A stretch of 64,000 bases of DNA. It comes from AP-15 sp963732095 (GTDB lineage: Bacteria; Pseudomonadota; Alphaproteobacteria; ATCC43930; CGMCC-115725). The position numbers and the translations under genes are program-made. The stretch covers positions 1 through 64,000 of the forward strand of contig CAVSZA010000022.1 in NCBI GenBank assembly GCA_963732095.1. Direction: 5' to 3'. Below, one piece after another: positions 34,585 through 43,003 of this stretch (position 1 is the first letter of the stretch; each line of letters begins with the position of its first letter). The notes beneath the pieces are model-generated. The model had not been told where the DNA came from and ran no database searches. It saw only the letters and a program-made list of their open reading frames with translations.

Positions 34585-35925
34585 ATGACTCGTACATTGC
34601 TGACGCGGCGCACGGTTTTGCAGACGATGGCGGCGACAGCGCTGACTGCGCCGTTCGTGCGCGGCGCCTACGCTGCCGGTAAGCTCTCCTTTGGCGTCTG
34701 GGACCATTGGGTTCCGGGTGCGGCCGAGGCATTGCAAAAGATTTGCGCCGAATGGGCAGCAAAGGAAAAAGTCGATCTCAACGTCGACCTGATCACCTCG
34801 AACGGCGACAAGGACCTGTTGACCTTGATGGCGGAAGGACAGGCCAAGGCCGGCCACGATATGATGGGGCTGCGCACTTGGTACGTCTCGGCCCAGGCCG
34901 ACAATTTCGTGCCGGTTGACGACATTGTGCTCCCAGTCATCAAAGAGTATGGCCCAATCGCGCAGGCCTCAGAGTACACCGGCAAGATCGACGGCCATTG
35001 GATGGCTGTGCCGACCAGCTACGGCAACGGTTCACTGCCGCCTTGCGCCCGCATCGACTACATGAAGGAGTATGTCGGGCTCGACGTCCAGAAGATGTAT
35101 CCGGCCGGCGCTCCGCCCGACAAGGAGCTGGTCGAAACCTGGGAGTGGAACAGTTTCCTCAAGGGCGCCGAGAAGTGCTTCAAGGCGGGGCACCCCTTTG
35201 GCCTCGGGCTCAGCACCTGCACCGACTCGATCAATATGGCAGGCGCGGTATTCCACAGCTATGGCGCCGATCTCGTCGACGCCAAAGGCGATATCACAGT
35301 CAAGACCGATGCGACCCGGCAGGCGCTGGAATTCTTCAAGCAGCTCGCTCAATCGCTCGACGGCGACGTTTATGCCTACGACAACGCGTCGAACAACAAG
35401 GCGCTGGTTTCCGGCAAGAGCGCGCTGATTTTCAACCCGCCCAGCGCCTACGCGGTCGCGAAACGCGACCAGCCGAAGGTCGCTGAGCAACTATGGACCT
35501 TCCACTCGCCAAAGGGGCCGCAGGGCCGGTACGACCCGTGCAACCCGTATTTCTGGGCGGTCTGGAACTTCTCACAGAACATCCCGGCGGCGAAAAGCCT
35601 GCTGGCTTATCTGATGACCCGCCCGGTGCAGGAAAAGCTGGTCACTGCGAGCGTCGGCTTCGACATCCCGCCCTACGACAAGTGGATGGATTTCAAGATT
35701 TGGGAAGAAGAGGGCCCGCCGAAGGGCACCAACTACAATTATCCGCCGCGTCACGATGCAATCCCGAGCCTTGCAGGCTATCCGGCCCCCCTGAGGATCG
35801 GGACCCAGATGTTCGCGCAGGCGACTTTGACGAAATTGATCGCCAAGGTGACCCAACAGCGCCAATCCTACGACGACGCGATGAGCTGGGCCGAAAGCGA
35901 GATCGAAGGATTTATGCGATCATAG
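34585..35925 (+). CDS. ABC transporter solute-binding protein (family 1), orphan
   Basis: A 446-residue protein; ATG 34585 is chosen because it gives a twin-arginine-type signal peptide (TRRTVLQTMAATALTAPFVR with GAYA as the cleavage region). The mature part is a family 1 extracellular solute-binding protein: KLSFGVWDHWVPGAAEALQK, LTLMAEGQAKAGHDMMGLR, and PCNPYFWAVWNFSQN. Such proteins capture sugars or related solutes in the periplasm. No permease or ATPase gene is beside it, so the membrane partner must be elsewhere. GAGAGGGGAATT upstream is a good ribosome site. Confidence 0.85.
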   Translation: MTRTLLTRRTVLQTMAATALTAPFVRGAYAAGKLSFGVWDHWVPGAAEALQKICAEWAAKEKVDLNVDLITSNGDKDLLTLMAEGQAKAGHDMMGLRTWYVSAQADNFVPVDDIVLPVIKEYGPIAQASEYTGKIDGHWMAVPTSYGNGSLPPCARIDYMKEYVGLDVQKMYPAGAPPDKELVETWEWNSFLKGAEKCFKAGHPFGLGLSTCTDSINMAGAVFHSYGADLVDAKGDITVKTDATRQALEFFKQLAQSLDGDVYAYDNASNNKALVSGKSALIFNPPSAYAVAKRDQPKVAEQLWTFHSPKGPQGRYDPCNPYFWAVWNFSQNIPAAKSLLAYLMTRPVQEKLVTASVGFDIPPYDKWMDFKIWEEEGPPKGTNYNYPPRHDAIPSLAGYPAPLRIGTQMFAQATLTKLIAKVTQQRQSYDDAMSWAESEIEGFMRS

Positions 35926-35936
35926 CCGACAAAGCT

Positions 35937-35980
35937 CCTCATCCTCACCCTCTCCCCGCAAGCTCCGGGAGAGGGGCTTC
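35937..35980. repeat. REP-like palindrome after the solute-binding protein gene
   Basis: CCTCTCCCCGCAAGCTCCGG is followed by GAGAGGGG, so the outer arms CCTCTCCC/GGGAGAGG pair. It is related to the REP-like units at 21889, 41335 and 44998. From 35981 to 36342 nothing else was recognised. Confidence 0.6.
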
Positions 35981-36342
35981 GCGCAGCGAATCGGCATTGA
36001 CTGAGAGGCGCTGCGGCCCGCGATACCTACGACTCTCCGATATCGCGGTCTGCCGCGTTGCCGGTCGCACTCTGGCTGAGCTGGAATTCCGACCCAACCC
36101 GAGAGGCGCGCTTCGCGCAGTCGCGGCCACCCACTGCCGTCGCGTCGGCGGAAGTTGGCATCGCCGATGGTGGCGTGGGCCGCCGTCGCGGCACTGGCCT
36201 CGGAGGCGGAGATCGTCATTCCCCCGTGGGAGATAAAGGTGTGACCTCTCGCGGAACCGCGACAGGCGGTGACACAAAATTAACAGCTTCTGTGCCGATA
36301 TTTTGCAAGGGGTGCGCTGCCGTGTAAACGGGGTATAAGAGT

Positions 36343-36543
36343 TTGGCAGAGCCCGAATGGGTGCTGGTAAACGGCCAACCGGTCGATTTCAACGGGGCCT
36401 TCGCCCTAATGGATAACAAGCTGCGGGCCCAGCTTCAGACGGAGTTGGCGCCCTGTTCGACGCAAGTGTTCATGGACGCCTATGCGACGGCGCATCGTGC
36501 GACGTTCGGGGAGGAGTTTGGCGTCGTCACCTCCCCATCCTGA
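36343..36543 (+). CDS. small hypothetical protein
   Basis: A 66-residue frame with a TTG start (MAEPEWVLVNGQPVDFNGAF), acidic and soluble with no membrane segment. No family was recognised and there is no strong ribosome site. The stretch 36544-36783 after it holds nothing recognised. It is reported because codon use looks chromosomal and the frame is isolated from other genes. Confidence 0.4.
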   Translation: MAEPEWVLVNGQPVDFNGAFALMDNKLRAQLQTELAPCSTQVFMDAYATAHRATFGEEFGVVTSPS

Positions 36544-36783
36544 TGATGTGAGATGATTCGACCGCATCCGTCCCGGCCGATGCTGCGGAACGGGTACTCG
36601 CTCGAGTGCGTAGCCCGCCTGTCCGAAGGCAGGGTACGAGGTTCGTTAGACGGCAAAATCGAGGAGGCAGCACGGCGGAATATTGTTAGAAACCTCCAGC
36701 CCTCAAGGTGAGACTCCGGCTGCTATGCAGGCGGCTCCAAAGGGTTCAGGCAAGATGTTGACGACTGAACAAGAAGGCTGTCG

Positions 36784-37014
36784 TCAGGCAAGGTCCCCGA
36801 CACGCACCCGGTAGGTGCGATCTACGATCACAATCTCGGCGTGTTCGCCGTCACCAAGGTCGCGATGGAAAACACCGATGCGGTCTCGCCAGCGCACTTG
36901 ATCCCCAGGACGCCAAAGGCGGCTTATCCGGGGTTGCAGAGGTGCCGCAGGCCGAGTGCGCCGTTGACTTGCCTTACGTGGTCGGCCGCCTGGCAATCGC
37001 TGTGTACCGGACAT
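36784..37014 (-). CDS. small hypothetical protein
   Basis: The frame encodes 76 residues. The C-terminal 42 (WRPGDQVRWRDRIGVFHRDL and DGEHAEIVIVDRTYRVRVGD) look like a compact beta-barrel of the kind seen in small alphaproteobacterial proteins, while the first 34 are arginine- and proline-rich and may not be translated. The true start is unclear. The region 37015-37424 beside it holds nothing recognised. Confidence 0.4.
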   Translation of the reverse strand: MSGTQRLPGGRPRKASQRRTRPAAPLQPRISRLWRPGDQVRWRDRIGVFHRDLGDGEHAEIVIVDRTYRVRVGDLA

Positions 37015-37424
37015 CTTGATGCCTCACTTAAGCCCGGCGCTCTGACCTTTACGAACCGGGACCGCCCGACCGGAAGGTGGCACCGCCTGGGAGCACTCGC
37101 CTCTCTAGCGGCAGAGAGGCCGAATCGTAAACACGAATCGACGCGGAAGCGTTTCTCCCGATTAAAGCCTTCCCGGTCCGGCGCGCAGAGACGGTGCCTT
37201 GAACACCGTCTTTCGCGGGGACCCTCTACCACTCAAAACTGCTATTGGCTAGCGCCATTGTAGGCTGGTCGGACGGAACTGGCCTGCCGGGAGTCGTCCC
37301 CGCAAATCCCGCCCTTTTGCGCACCTGAAGCGTTCGGGGGCGCTTGCCCGCCGAATCCCGAACTGATTAAGATGCCTTGTAGAAGTCTAGGCGCTGGCGA
37401 TCCGGACAAGGAGGGGAGGTGGTG

Positions 37425-37853
37425 ATGCTGACGCGAAGAGGCTTTGCCGGTTTGGCGTCCTGCGCGGTTTGTGGGCTCACCGGGTTCATTGCCACGGATG
37501 CTTCGGCGCAGGGCGCGCCGACCGGTACGACAACCCCCGGCGTCACGCGAAAGATTCTGTCGCAGATCGACGGTCCAGTACCGGGCTATGTGACAATAAT
37601 TGTGGAAGCTGAAATAGAACCGGGAGTGACGGTCGCGCGGCACACGCATCCGGGGATTAAGTCCGGCTATGTCCTCGAAGGTGGCTTTGATCTTCCCGTA
37701 GAAGGTCAACCAACCCGCACGTTGAAGCCCGGCGATGGGTTTCAGGTGCCGCCCGAAACGCCCCATGCCGGCGGCAAGAACGGTGATAAAAAGACGAGGG
37801 TCACGAGTACCTATGTCGTGGAGAAGGGCAAGCCGCTCGCCTCTCCCGCCTGA
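37425..37853 (+). CDS. secreted cupin-domain protein
   Basis: A 142-residue protein from ATG 37425 after GGAGGGGAGGTG. The N-terminus MLTRRGFAGLASCAVCGLTG is a twin-arginine-like signal peptide ending near TDASA. The remainder is one cupin domain: VARHTHPGIKSGYVLEGGFD supplies the first metal-binding histidines and glutamate, and PGDGFQVPPETPHAGGK the last histidine. The metal site seems complete, but the reaction is unknown. It is monocistronic. Confidence 0.85.
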   Translation: MLTRRGFAGLASCAVCGLTGFIATDASAQGAPTGTTTPGVTRKILSQIDGPVPGYVTIIVEAEIEPGVTVARHTHPGIKSGYVLEGGFDLPVEGQPTRTLKPGDGFQVPPETPHAGGKNGDKKTRVTSTYVVEKGKPLASPA

Positions 37854-37877
37854 TCCAGAATTGGGATCTCCAACGAG

Positions 37878-39530
37878 CTAATTGCGGCCGGCGACCAGGC
37901 CGCGGGCGATGATCTGCGCCTGGATCTCGGCGGCGCCTTCGAAGATGTTGAGGATGCGGGCGTCGCACAGCACCCGGCTGATCGGATATTCGAGGGCATA
38001 GCCGTTGCCGCCGTGGATCTGCAGGGCGTTGTCGGCGTTCGACCAGGCCACCCGCGCGGCGAGCAGTTTGGCCATTCCGGCCTCGATGTCGCAGCGCCGG
38101 CCGCCGTCTTTCTCGCGCGCCGCGAAGTACGTCAGCTGGCGCGCCGCCATCGTCTCGGCCGCCATCAGGGCGAGCTTGCCGGCGACGCGCGGAAAGGCGA
38201 TCAGCTTCTCGCCGAATTGCACGCGTTCGAGCGCATAGGCTAGTCCGAGCTCGAGTGCGTTCTGCGCCACGCCGACGGCGCGGGCCGCGGTCTGCACGCG
38301 GGCGCTCTCGAAGGTCGCCATCAATTGCTTGAACCCCTGGCCCTCGACGCCGCCCAGCAACCCCTCGGCAGGCACCGCAAAACCGTCGAAGGCGATTTCG
38401 TATTCCTTCATGCCGCGATAGCCGAGCACCGGGATTTCGGTGCCGCTCATCCCCGCCGCCGGAAAGGGATTCTCGTCACTGCCGCGCGGCTTCTCGGCGA
38501 GGAACATGCTGAGCCCGGCATAGCCGCGCTCGCCCGGATCGGTGCGCGCCAGCAAGGTCATCAGGTCGGAGCGGGCGCCGTGGGTGATCCAGGTCTTGGC
38601 GCCGTGGATACGGTAGACCTCGCCGTCGCGCACTGCGCGGGTTTGCAGGCTGGCGAGATCGGAGCCGGTGTTCGGCTCGGTAAAAACGGCGGTCGGCAGC
38701 ACCGCGCCCGATGCGATCGCCGGCAGCCAGCGCGCCTTCTGCGCGTCGGTGCCGTTGAGGCGGATCAGCTCGCCGGCGATTTCCGAGCGGGTGCCGAGCG
38801 AGCCGACCCCGATATAGGCGCGCGACAGCTCTTCGGAGACGATGCTCATCGCCGTCTTGCCGAGCCCGAGCCCGCCATGCTCCTCGGGGATTGTCATCCC
38901 GAAGACGCCAATCCGGGCGAGCTCTTCAATGACCGGTAATGGGATCAGCTCGTCGCGGCGATGCCATTGCTGAGCAAGTGGCGCGACCTCCCGTTCGGCG
39001 AAGCGGCGCACCTGATCGCGAACCATCTCGAGGGTCGGATCATCGATGCCGATGTCCCCGAATGCGCCCTCTCCGGCGGCGAGCCGGCCGCCGAGCCGCA
39101 AACGGGCTGCGCCGGCGCCGGCCGACAGGCTGCCCGCCGCTCCGGTGCGCAATGGCGCGATCTCGCCGTCGTCGAGGCCGAGATCCTGGGGCCGCGCGAA
39201 TTCTCCCTGTGCCATGGCGATGCCGCCGGCGAGCTGGGCGAGATATTCGCCATAGGCGGTTTCAAGGATAAGCGCCTCGATCTCGCCGAGCTTTCCGCCT
39301 TCGTCGAGCCGCACCGCCCAGTTCCGCATCTGGCGCAGCGCCTCGACATAGCTCGCCATCCAGGCCAGCGCATGGGCGGCCAATTGTTCGGTGGCGAAGC
39401 GCTCGGATTCGACCTTGCCGCCGGGCGCCACCCGTACAACGAGCCGCGCCCGTCCGGCCGCAAGGAACAGCTCTGCCGCGCCCAGCGCCCGTCCGGTTTG
39501 GGCCAGCAGCGCTGTGCGCTCGGTCGCCAC
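37878..39530 (-). CDS. putative (2S)-methylsuccinyl-CoA dehydrogenase
   Basis: A 550-residue acyl-CoA dehydrogenase with about 160 extra N-terminal residues (MATERTALLAQTGRALGAAE onwards) that standard enzymes of about 380 residues lack. That extension is typical of Mcd in the ethylmalonyl-CoA pathway. The catalytic part has TIPEEHGGLGLGKTAM, AVFTEPNTGSDLASL (FAD contacts), AKTWITHGARSDLM, RVQFGEKLIAFPRVAGKLA and QIHGGNGYALEYPISR. It would oxidise methylsuccinyl-CoA to mesaconyl-CoA during acetyl-CoA assimilation. No other pathway-specific gene is in the window, so the assignment rests on architecture. Confidence 0.75.
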   Translation of the reverse strand: MATERTALLAQTGRALGAAELFLAAGRARLVVRVAPGGKVESERFATEQLAAHALAWMASYVEALRQMRNWAVRLDEGGKLGEIEALILETAYGEYLAQLAGGIAMAQGEFARPQDLGLDDGEIAPLRTGAAGSLSAGAGAARLRLGGRLAAGEGAFGDIGIDDPTLEMVRDQVRRFAEREVAPLAQQWHRRDELIPLPVIEELARIGVFGMTIPEEHGGLGLGKTAMSIVSEELSRAYIGVGSLGTRSEIAGELIRLNGTDAQKARWLPAIASGAVLPTAVFTEPNTGSDLASLQTRAVRDGEVYRIHGAKTWITHGARSDLMTLLARTDPGERGYAGLSMFLAEKPRGSDENPFPAAGMSGTEIPVLGYRGMKEYEIAFDGFAVPAEGLLGGVEGQGFKQLMATFESARVQTAARAVGVAQNALELGLAYALERVQFGEKLIAFPRVAGKLALMAAETMAARQLTYFAAREKDGGRRCDIEAGMAKLLAARVAWSNADNALQIHGGNGYALEYPISRVLCDARILNIFEGAAEIQAQIIARGLVAGRN

Positions 39531-39552
39531 GGCTACGCGATGCGTAGGCCGA

Positions 39553-39771
39553 TCAGTCCGGCGGCAATTGGTAGTGGTAGGGGAATACGGTGTGGGCCAT
39601 CGGGTCGGCGGCGTGCATCACGTCCGAATGGGTCATCGACAGCGCCGCGATGTCATCGGAGATGGCGTTGAGGTTCTGAGTATCGCTGGCTCGGTCCGGC
39701 GCGCCGACGAAGGCGCAACCCGCTGCACTAGCGAGCGAAAGCATGACGAAGCCGAGCCGGATGGGAGTCAT
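39553..39771 (-). CDS. small putative lipoprotein
   Basis: A 72-residue protein from ATG 39771 after GGAGAG. The N-terminus MTPIRLGFVMLSLASAAGC ends in a lipobox (SAAGC), so it should be lipid-anchored. The mature part contains two histidine-containing segments (MTHSDVMHAADP and FPYHYQLPPD) but no known domain. It lies between mcd and a 44-residue membrane peptide on the same strand, and the three may form a small operon. Confidence 0.6.
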   Translation of the reverse strand: MTPIRLGFVMLSLASAAGCAFVGAPDRASDTQNLNAISDDIAALSMTHSDVMHAADPMAHTVFPYHYQLPPD

Positions 39772-39783
39772 CAATCTCTCCGA

Positions 39784-39918
39784 TTAAGAAAATAGCTCGT
39801 ACGCTACTACGAATAGAACCACGACAAGCACCAGCGACGCCAGCAAGACATAGCGCACAACGCCTTCCTTGCTGCCCGCGCGGGCCTCGGTACCGGTCGC
39901 GACCGGGCGTTCGGCCAT
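39784..39918 (-). CDS. 44-residue single-pass membrane peptide
   Basis: ATG at 39918 is preceded by GGGGAGAAGG. The peptide is MAERPVATGTEARAGSKEGV, then RYVLLASLVLVVVLFVVAYE and LFS. It has a soluble N-terminal half and one membrane helix at its C-terminus. Its stop lies 12 bases before the start of the lipoprotein gene on the same strand, so cotranscription is likely. Function is unknown. Confidence 0.6.
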   Translation of the reverse strand: MAERPVATGTEARAGSKEGVVRYVLLASLVLVVVLFVVAYELFS

Positions 39919-40150
39919 CTGCCTTCTCCCCGAAATGGTGCGTCTCTGTCACGAACGTAAGAGCGGGAGTTTTCGATCCGGACAGCGCACCAATCGGAAA
40001 GCGAGTTGACCGCGCCGGCCGACTGGCCTAAATGTTATGCTGTGGTTAGTTTGAGCATCCACGGTCGGATCGGCCGGCGAATTACGATCCCGAACCCGCC
40101 GAGGGTTCGGGTTCAACCGATTCGCCCCCTTCCTGCCGAGGACCAAGCTC

Positions 40151-40450
40151 ATGCCGCCCCTTCTCGCGACCGTCGCTGACGACGATCCTTCCGCCACCGC
40201 CTGTTTTTCCGTCCACGCGCACGCCGAGCCCGGGGTGATGCCACGCGTGCTGGAGCTGTTCGCCAAACGCGGCCTGGTACCCTCTGCCTGGCACAGCACG
40301 GTTTGTGGAACCGATCAGGCCGAGCTGACGATCGACATTCAAATGCGCGGGCTCGGGCGAGATCTGATGGACTACATCGCAGCATGTCTGCGGCAGATGG
40401 CCTATGTCGAGGTCGTGCTGACCTCGGAAAAGCTCGGCGCATCGGGCTGA
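40151..40450 (+). CDS. ACT-domain protein
   Basis: A 99-residue protein dominated by an ACT-like fold: ACFSVHAHAEPGVMPRVLEL, FAKRGLVPSAWHSTVCG and AELTIDIQMRGL. ACT domains bind small ligands, often amino acids, and regulate enzymes. This stand-alone version resembles the small regulatory subunit of acetolactate synthase only loosely. It precedes a DUF4743 Nudix gene by 18 bases and is probably cotranscribed with it. The ligand is unknown. Confidence 0.7.
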   Translation: MPPLLATVADDDPSATACFSVHAHAEPGVMPRVLELFAKRGLVPSAWHSTVCGTDQAELTIDIQMRGLGRDLMDYIAACLRQMAYVEVVLTSEKLGASG

Positions 40451-40468
40451 TCAGGGCTCTGGGCTGGC

Positions 40469-41320
40469 ATGTCGTTCCGCGACCACATCGTTGCCTGCAA
40501 CAACTACGACCCGGCGCGCGTAGTGCCGCTTTTTGCCGGCGGTGACCGCGTGGGGCTGCTGCGGCGTGATAATGCCGCAGCGCTGCGGCGGTTTCCGGAT
40601 GTCTTCGCGGTCGCCGACGATCGGGTCAGTCTGCTAGCCCGCGGCGATGTCGCGACGGTCAGCACTGCGGTCGACGCCGTGGTCGACGCGCTGGTCGCCG
40701 AAAAGCGGATCCCGAAATCGCGCAGCGAGACGTTTGATGTGGCGCCCCGCTGGGGTGCGCCAGTGGTGTTCCGTCTCGACCGTGGGGCCGTGCCGTTCTT
40801 TGGGACGCGCGCCTATGGCGTCCACATCAACGGCTACCGCCGGAACGGGAGCATGCTCGATTTATGGGTCGGTCGGCGTTCGCCCGATAAGAGTGTCGCT
40901 CCCGACAAGCTCGACAACCTCGTCGCCGGCGGTATCGGCAACGGGCACGGGCTGCAGGAGACCTTGCTGAAGGAGGGGGAGGAAGAAGCTTCGCTCCCGC
41001 CGAGTTTGACCAGCCGGGCGGTTCCGGCCGGCGCCGTCTCCTACCGCATGGAAAACGAGCTCGGCATCCGCGACGACGTGCTCTTTGTCTTCGACCTCGA
41101 AATGCCCACCGATTTTGTTCCGAAGAACCAAGACGGCGAAATCGTACATTTCGAGCTGATACCCGGGTCAGCGGTCCTCGACCGTGTCCGCGCGAGCGAC
41201 GACTTCAAATTCAACGTCAATTTGGTGATCCTCGACTTCGCGCTTCGCCACGGCGTCCTGCGGCCGGACGACCCGGAATATCTCGACGTTGCCACCGGCC
41301 TCCACCGCCCGCTGGATTGA
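40469..41320 (+). CDS. DUF4743 / Nudix-superfamily hydrolase
   Basis: A 283-residue protein. An N-terminal DUF4743-type domain (HIVACNNYDPARVVPLFAGG to about residue 110) is followed by a Nudix part with VHINGYRRNGSMLDLWVGRR, DNLVAGGIGNGHGLQETLLK and EGEEEASLP. The box keeps its glutamates but lacks the arginine of the canonical REuxEE. The family includes plant and bacterial proteins described as thiamine-diphosphate-related Nudix enzymes. The substrate here is not known. It follows the ACT-domain gene by 18 bases. Confidence 0.82.
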   Translation: MSFRDHIVACNNYDPARVVPLFAGGDRVGLLRRDNAAALRRFPDVFAVADDRVSLLARGDVATVSTAVDAVVDALVAEKRIPKSRSETFDVAPRWGAPVVFRLDRGAVPFFGTRAYGVHINGYRRNGSMLDLWVGRRSPDKSVAPDKLDNLVAGGIGNGHGLQETLLKEGEEEASLPPSLTSRAVPAGAVSYRMENELGIRDDVLFVFDLEMPTDFVPKNQDGEIVHFELIPGSAVLDRVRASDDFKFNVNLVILDFALRHGVLRPDDPEYLDVATGLHRPLD

Positions 41321-41334
41321 AGCCGCCCCGCACC

Positions 41335-41425
41335 CTAGCCCTTCCGGCTTCCCCGCAAGCGGGGCGAGGGAACAACCCTCTACCCCCTCGCCCCGCTTGC
41401 GAGGAGATGGTCGGAGTGCGGGGCA
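41335..41425. repeat. pair of REP-like palindromes overlapping the gluQ 3' end
   Basis: Two units face each other. One is centred on CCCCGCAAGCGGGG near 41355, the other reads CCCCTCGCCCCGCTTGCGAG at 41386-41405. The second unit provides the last codons and stop of gluQ on the minus strand. Confidence 0.65.
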
Positions 41426-42279
41426 GCCTCGGCCATGGCGATGACCTCGCTTGGGGTAACCCCCCGTTGGCGCATGGACCGGATCGTCGGTGCGCCGTCG
41501 CGTTTGGAGAGGCGGCGGCCGGCCGAGTCGGTCAAAAGCGGGTGATGGCGGTAGCCCGGGGTCGGCAGCCCGAGCAACGCCTGTAAGACGCGATGGATAT
41601 GTGTCGCCGACGCGAGATCCTCGCCGCGGGTCACCAGGGTTACGTCTTGGATCGCGTCATCGACCGTGACCGCGAGGTGGTAGCTCGCCGGGATCTCCTT
41701 GCGGGCAAGCACGACATCGCCGAGCACTTCTGGCTCCGCCTGTCGCCGGCATTCGCCTTCGATCCAGTCGAGCGGGCGAGTCAGTGCGACTGCGCGCGCC
41801 AAGTCGAGCCGCAAGGCGTAATCAATTCCTGAACGCATCCTTGCAGCGATCTCTCCGGCTCCGAGCCTGCGGCAGGTGCCGGGATAAATGGGTCCGGTGT
41901 CGCCATGCGGCGCGCCGCCAGCGCGCGCAATTTCGGCTTGGATCTCACGCCGTGTGCAAAAGCACGGGTAGAGCACACCCAACGCATCGAGCCTGCCGAG
42001 TGCGCGCCGGTAGTCGTCGAAATGCTCCGACTGTGTGCGCACCGGCCCGTCCCAGTCGAGGCCGAGCCAGGCGAGATCCTCGAGGATCGCTTTGGCATAC
42101 TCGTCGCGACAGCGGGTCCGGTCGATATCCTCGAGGCGGAGCAGAAATCGGCCTCCGTCGGGCCGCGCCGCGCGCCACCCCTCGAGCGCCGAGCGGATGT
42201 GGCCGAGATGCAGATAACCGGTCGGGCTCGGCGCAAAGCGCGTCACCGTCGGGGGGCAAACCGCCGCTGCGGGTGACAT
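41380..42279 (-). CDS. gluQ: glutamyl-Q tRNA(Asp) synthetase
   Basis: The conserved region starts FAPSPTGYLHLGHIRSALEG, so ATG at 42279 is used rather than the frame's first ATG at 42435. The 299-residue protein resembles a truncated glutamyl-tRNA synthetase with only the catalytic domain: FLLRLEDIDRTRC, zinc-type cysteines in YPCFCTRREIQ, LDWIEGE, DVVLARKEIPASYHLAVTVDD, and RRLSKRDGAPTI as the KMSKS equivalent. It attaches glutamate to queuosine in tRNA-Asp. Its last codons (HLLASGARG) come from a REP-like sequence. Confidence 0.9.
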   Translation of the reverse strand: MSPAAAVCPPTVTRFAPSPTGYLHLGHIRSALEGWRAARPDGGRFLLRLEDIDRTRCRDEYAKAILEDLAWLGLDWDGPVRTQSEHFDDYRRALGRLDALGVLYPCFCTRREIQAEIARAGGAPHGDTGPIYPGTCRRLGAGEIAARMRSGIDYALRLDLARAVALTRPLDWIEGECRRQAEPEVLGDVVLARKEIPASYHLAVTVDDAIQDVTLVTRGEDLASATHIHRVLQALLGLPTPGYRHHPLLTDSAGRRLSKRDGAPTIRSMRQRGVTPSEVIAMAEAAPHSDHLLASGARG

Positions 42280-42337
42280 CGCGGTCCCGTCTGGGCTAGG
42301 GTGCCGGGTCGTGCCTGCCATTCGAAGGACCGCGTCG

Positions 42338-43003
42338 ATGATGCCTCGCCTGTCCGGACCGTCGCGCCCGCCCGCCTCGGGCGACAAGCCGCGCCGTCTG
42401 GTCATCCTGCTACATGGGCTCGGCGCGGACGGCAACGACCTGATCGGGCTCGCACCCTATTGGGCGAGGCTGCTGCCCGACGCCGAATTCCTGTCGCCCA
42501 ATGCCCCGTTCCCTTGCGACACGGCACCCTACGGTTATCAATGGTTCAGCTCGCAGGATCGCAGCCCGGAGGCGGTGTTGGGCGGGGTGAGGGCGGCCGC
42601 GCCGATCCTCGGCGCGTTCATCGACGAGGCGCTCGAAGAACGGGGGCTCAAGAGCGACGAACTCGCGCTGGTCGGGTTCTCGCAAGGCACGATGATGTCG
42701 CTGTTTGTCGGCCTTCGCCGCGCCGAGTCGGTCGCCGGCATCGTTGGTTTCTCGGGGCGGCTGCTTGCTCCGGAGCTGTTGGCCAGCGAGCTGCGCTCGC
42801 GCCCGCCCATCCTGCTGGTTCACGGCACCGAGGACCCGCTCGTTCCGTACAGCTCGCTGGCTGTGGCGGAGACCACGCTCAAGGCCGCCGGCGTGCCGGT
42901 GGAGACGGTAACCTCGGTCGGCATCGGCCATTCGATCGACGACCAAGGATTGCGGCGGGGCGGCCAGTTTCTCAAAAAAGTGCTCAGCGGGACGACGCCT
43001 TGA
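42338..43003 (+). CDS. carboxylesterase/phospholipase-family alpha/beta hydrolase
   Basis: The start is placed at ATG 42338 (MMPRLSGPSRPPASG); a GTG at 42311 is also possible. The 221-residue protein has VILLHGLGADGNDLIGLAPY, the nucleophile motif LVGFSQGTMM, the acid in LVHGTEDPLVPY and the histidine in GIGHSIDDQG, typical of the acyl-protein thioesterase-like esterases. It would hydrolyse short-chain esters or phospholipid-like substrates. It converges on the TlpA gene with a 20-base overlap. Confidence 0.87.
   Translation: MMPRLSGPSRPPASGDKPRRLVILLHGLGADGNDLIGLAPYWARLLPDAEFLSPNAPFPCDTAPYGYQWFSSQDRSPEAVLGGVRAAAPILGAFIDEALEERGLKSDELALVGFSQGTMMSLFVGLRRAESVAGIVGFSGRLLAPELLASELRSRPPILLVHGTEDPLVPYSSLAVAETTLKAAGVPVETVTSVGIGHSIDDQGLRRGGQFLKKVLSGTTP

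Noticed and set aside
36544..36783. A possible small structured RNA near 36590-36720
   Set aside because: Short complementary segments occur, but no consistent stem pattern or known RNA family could be recognised by eye.
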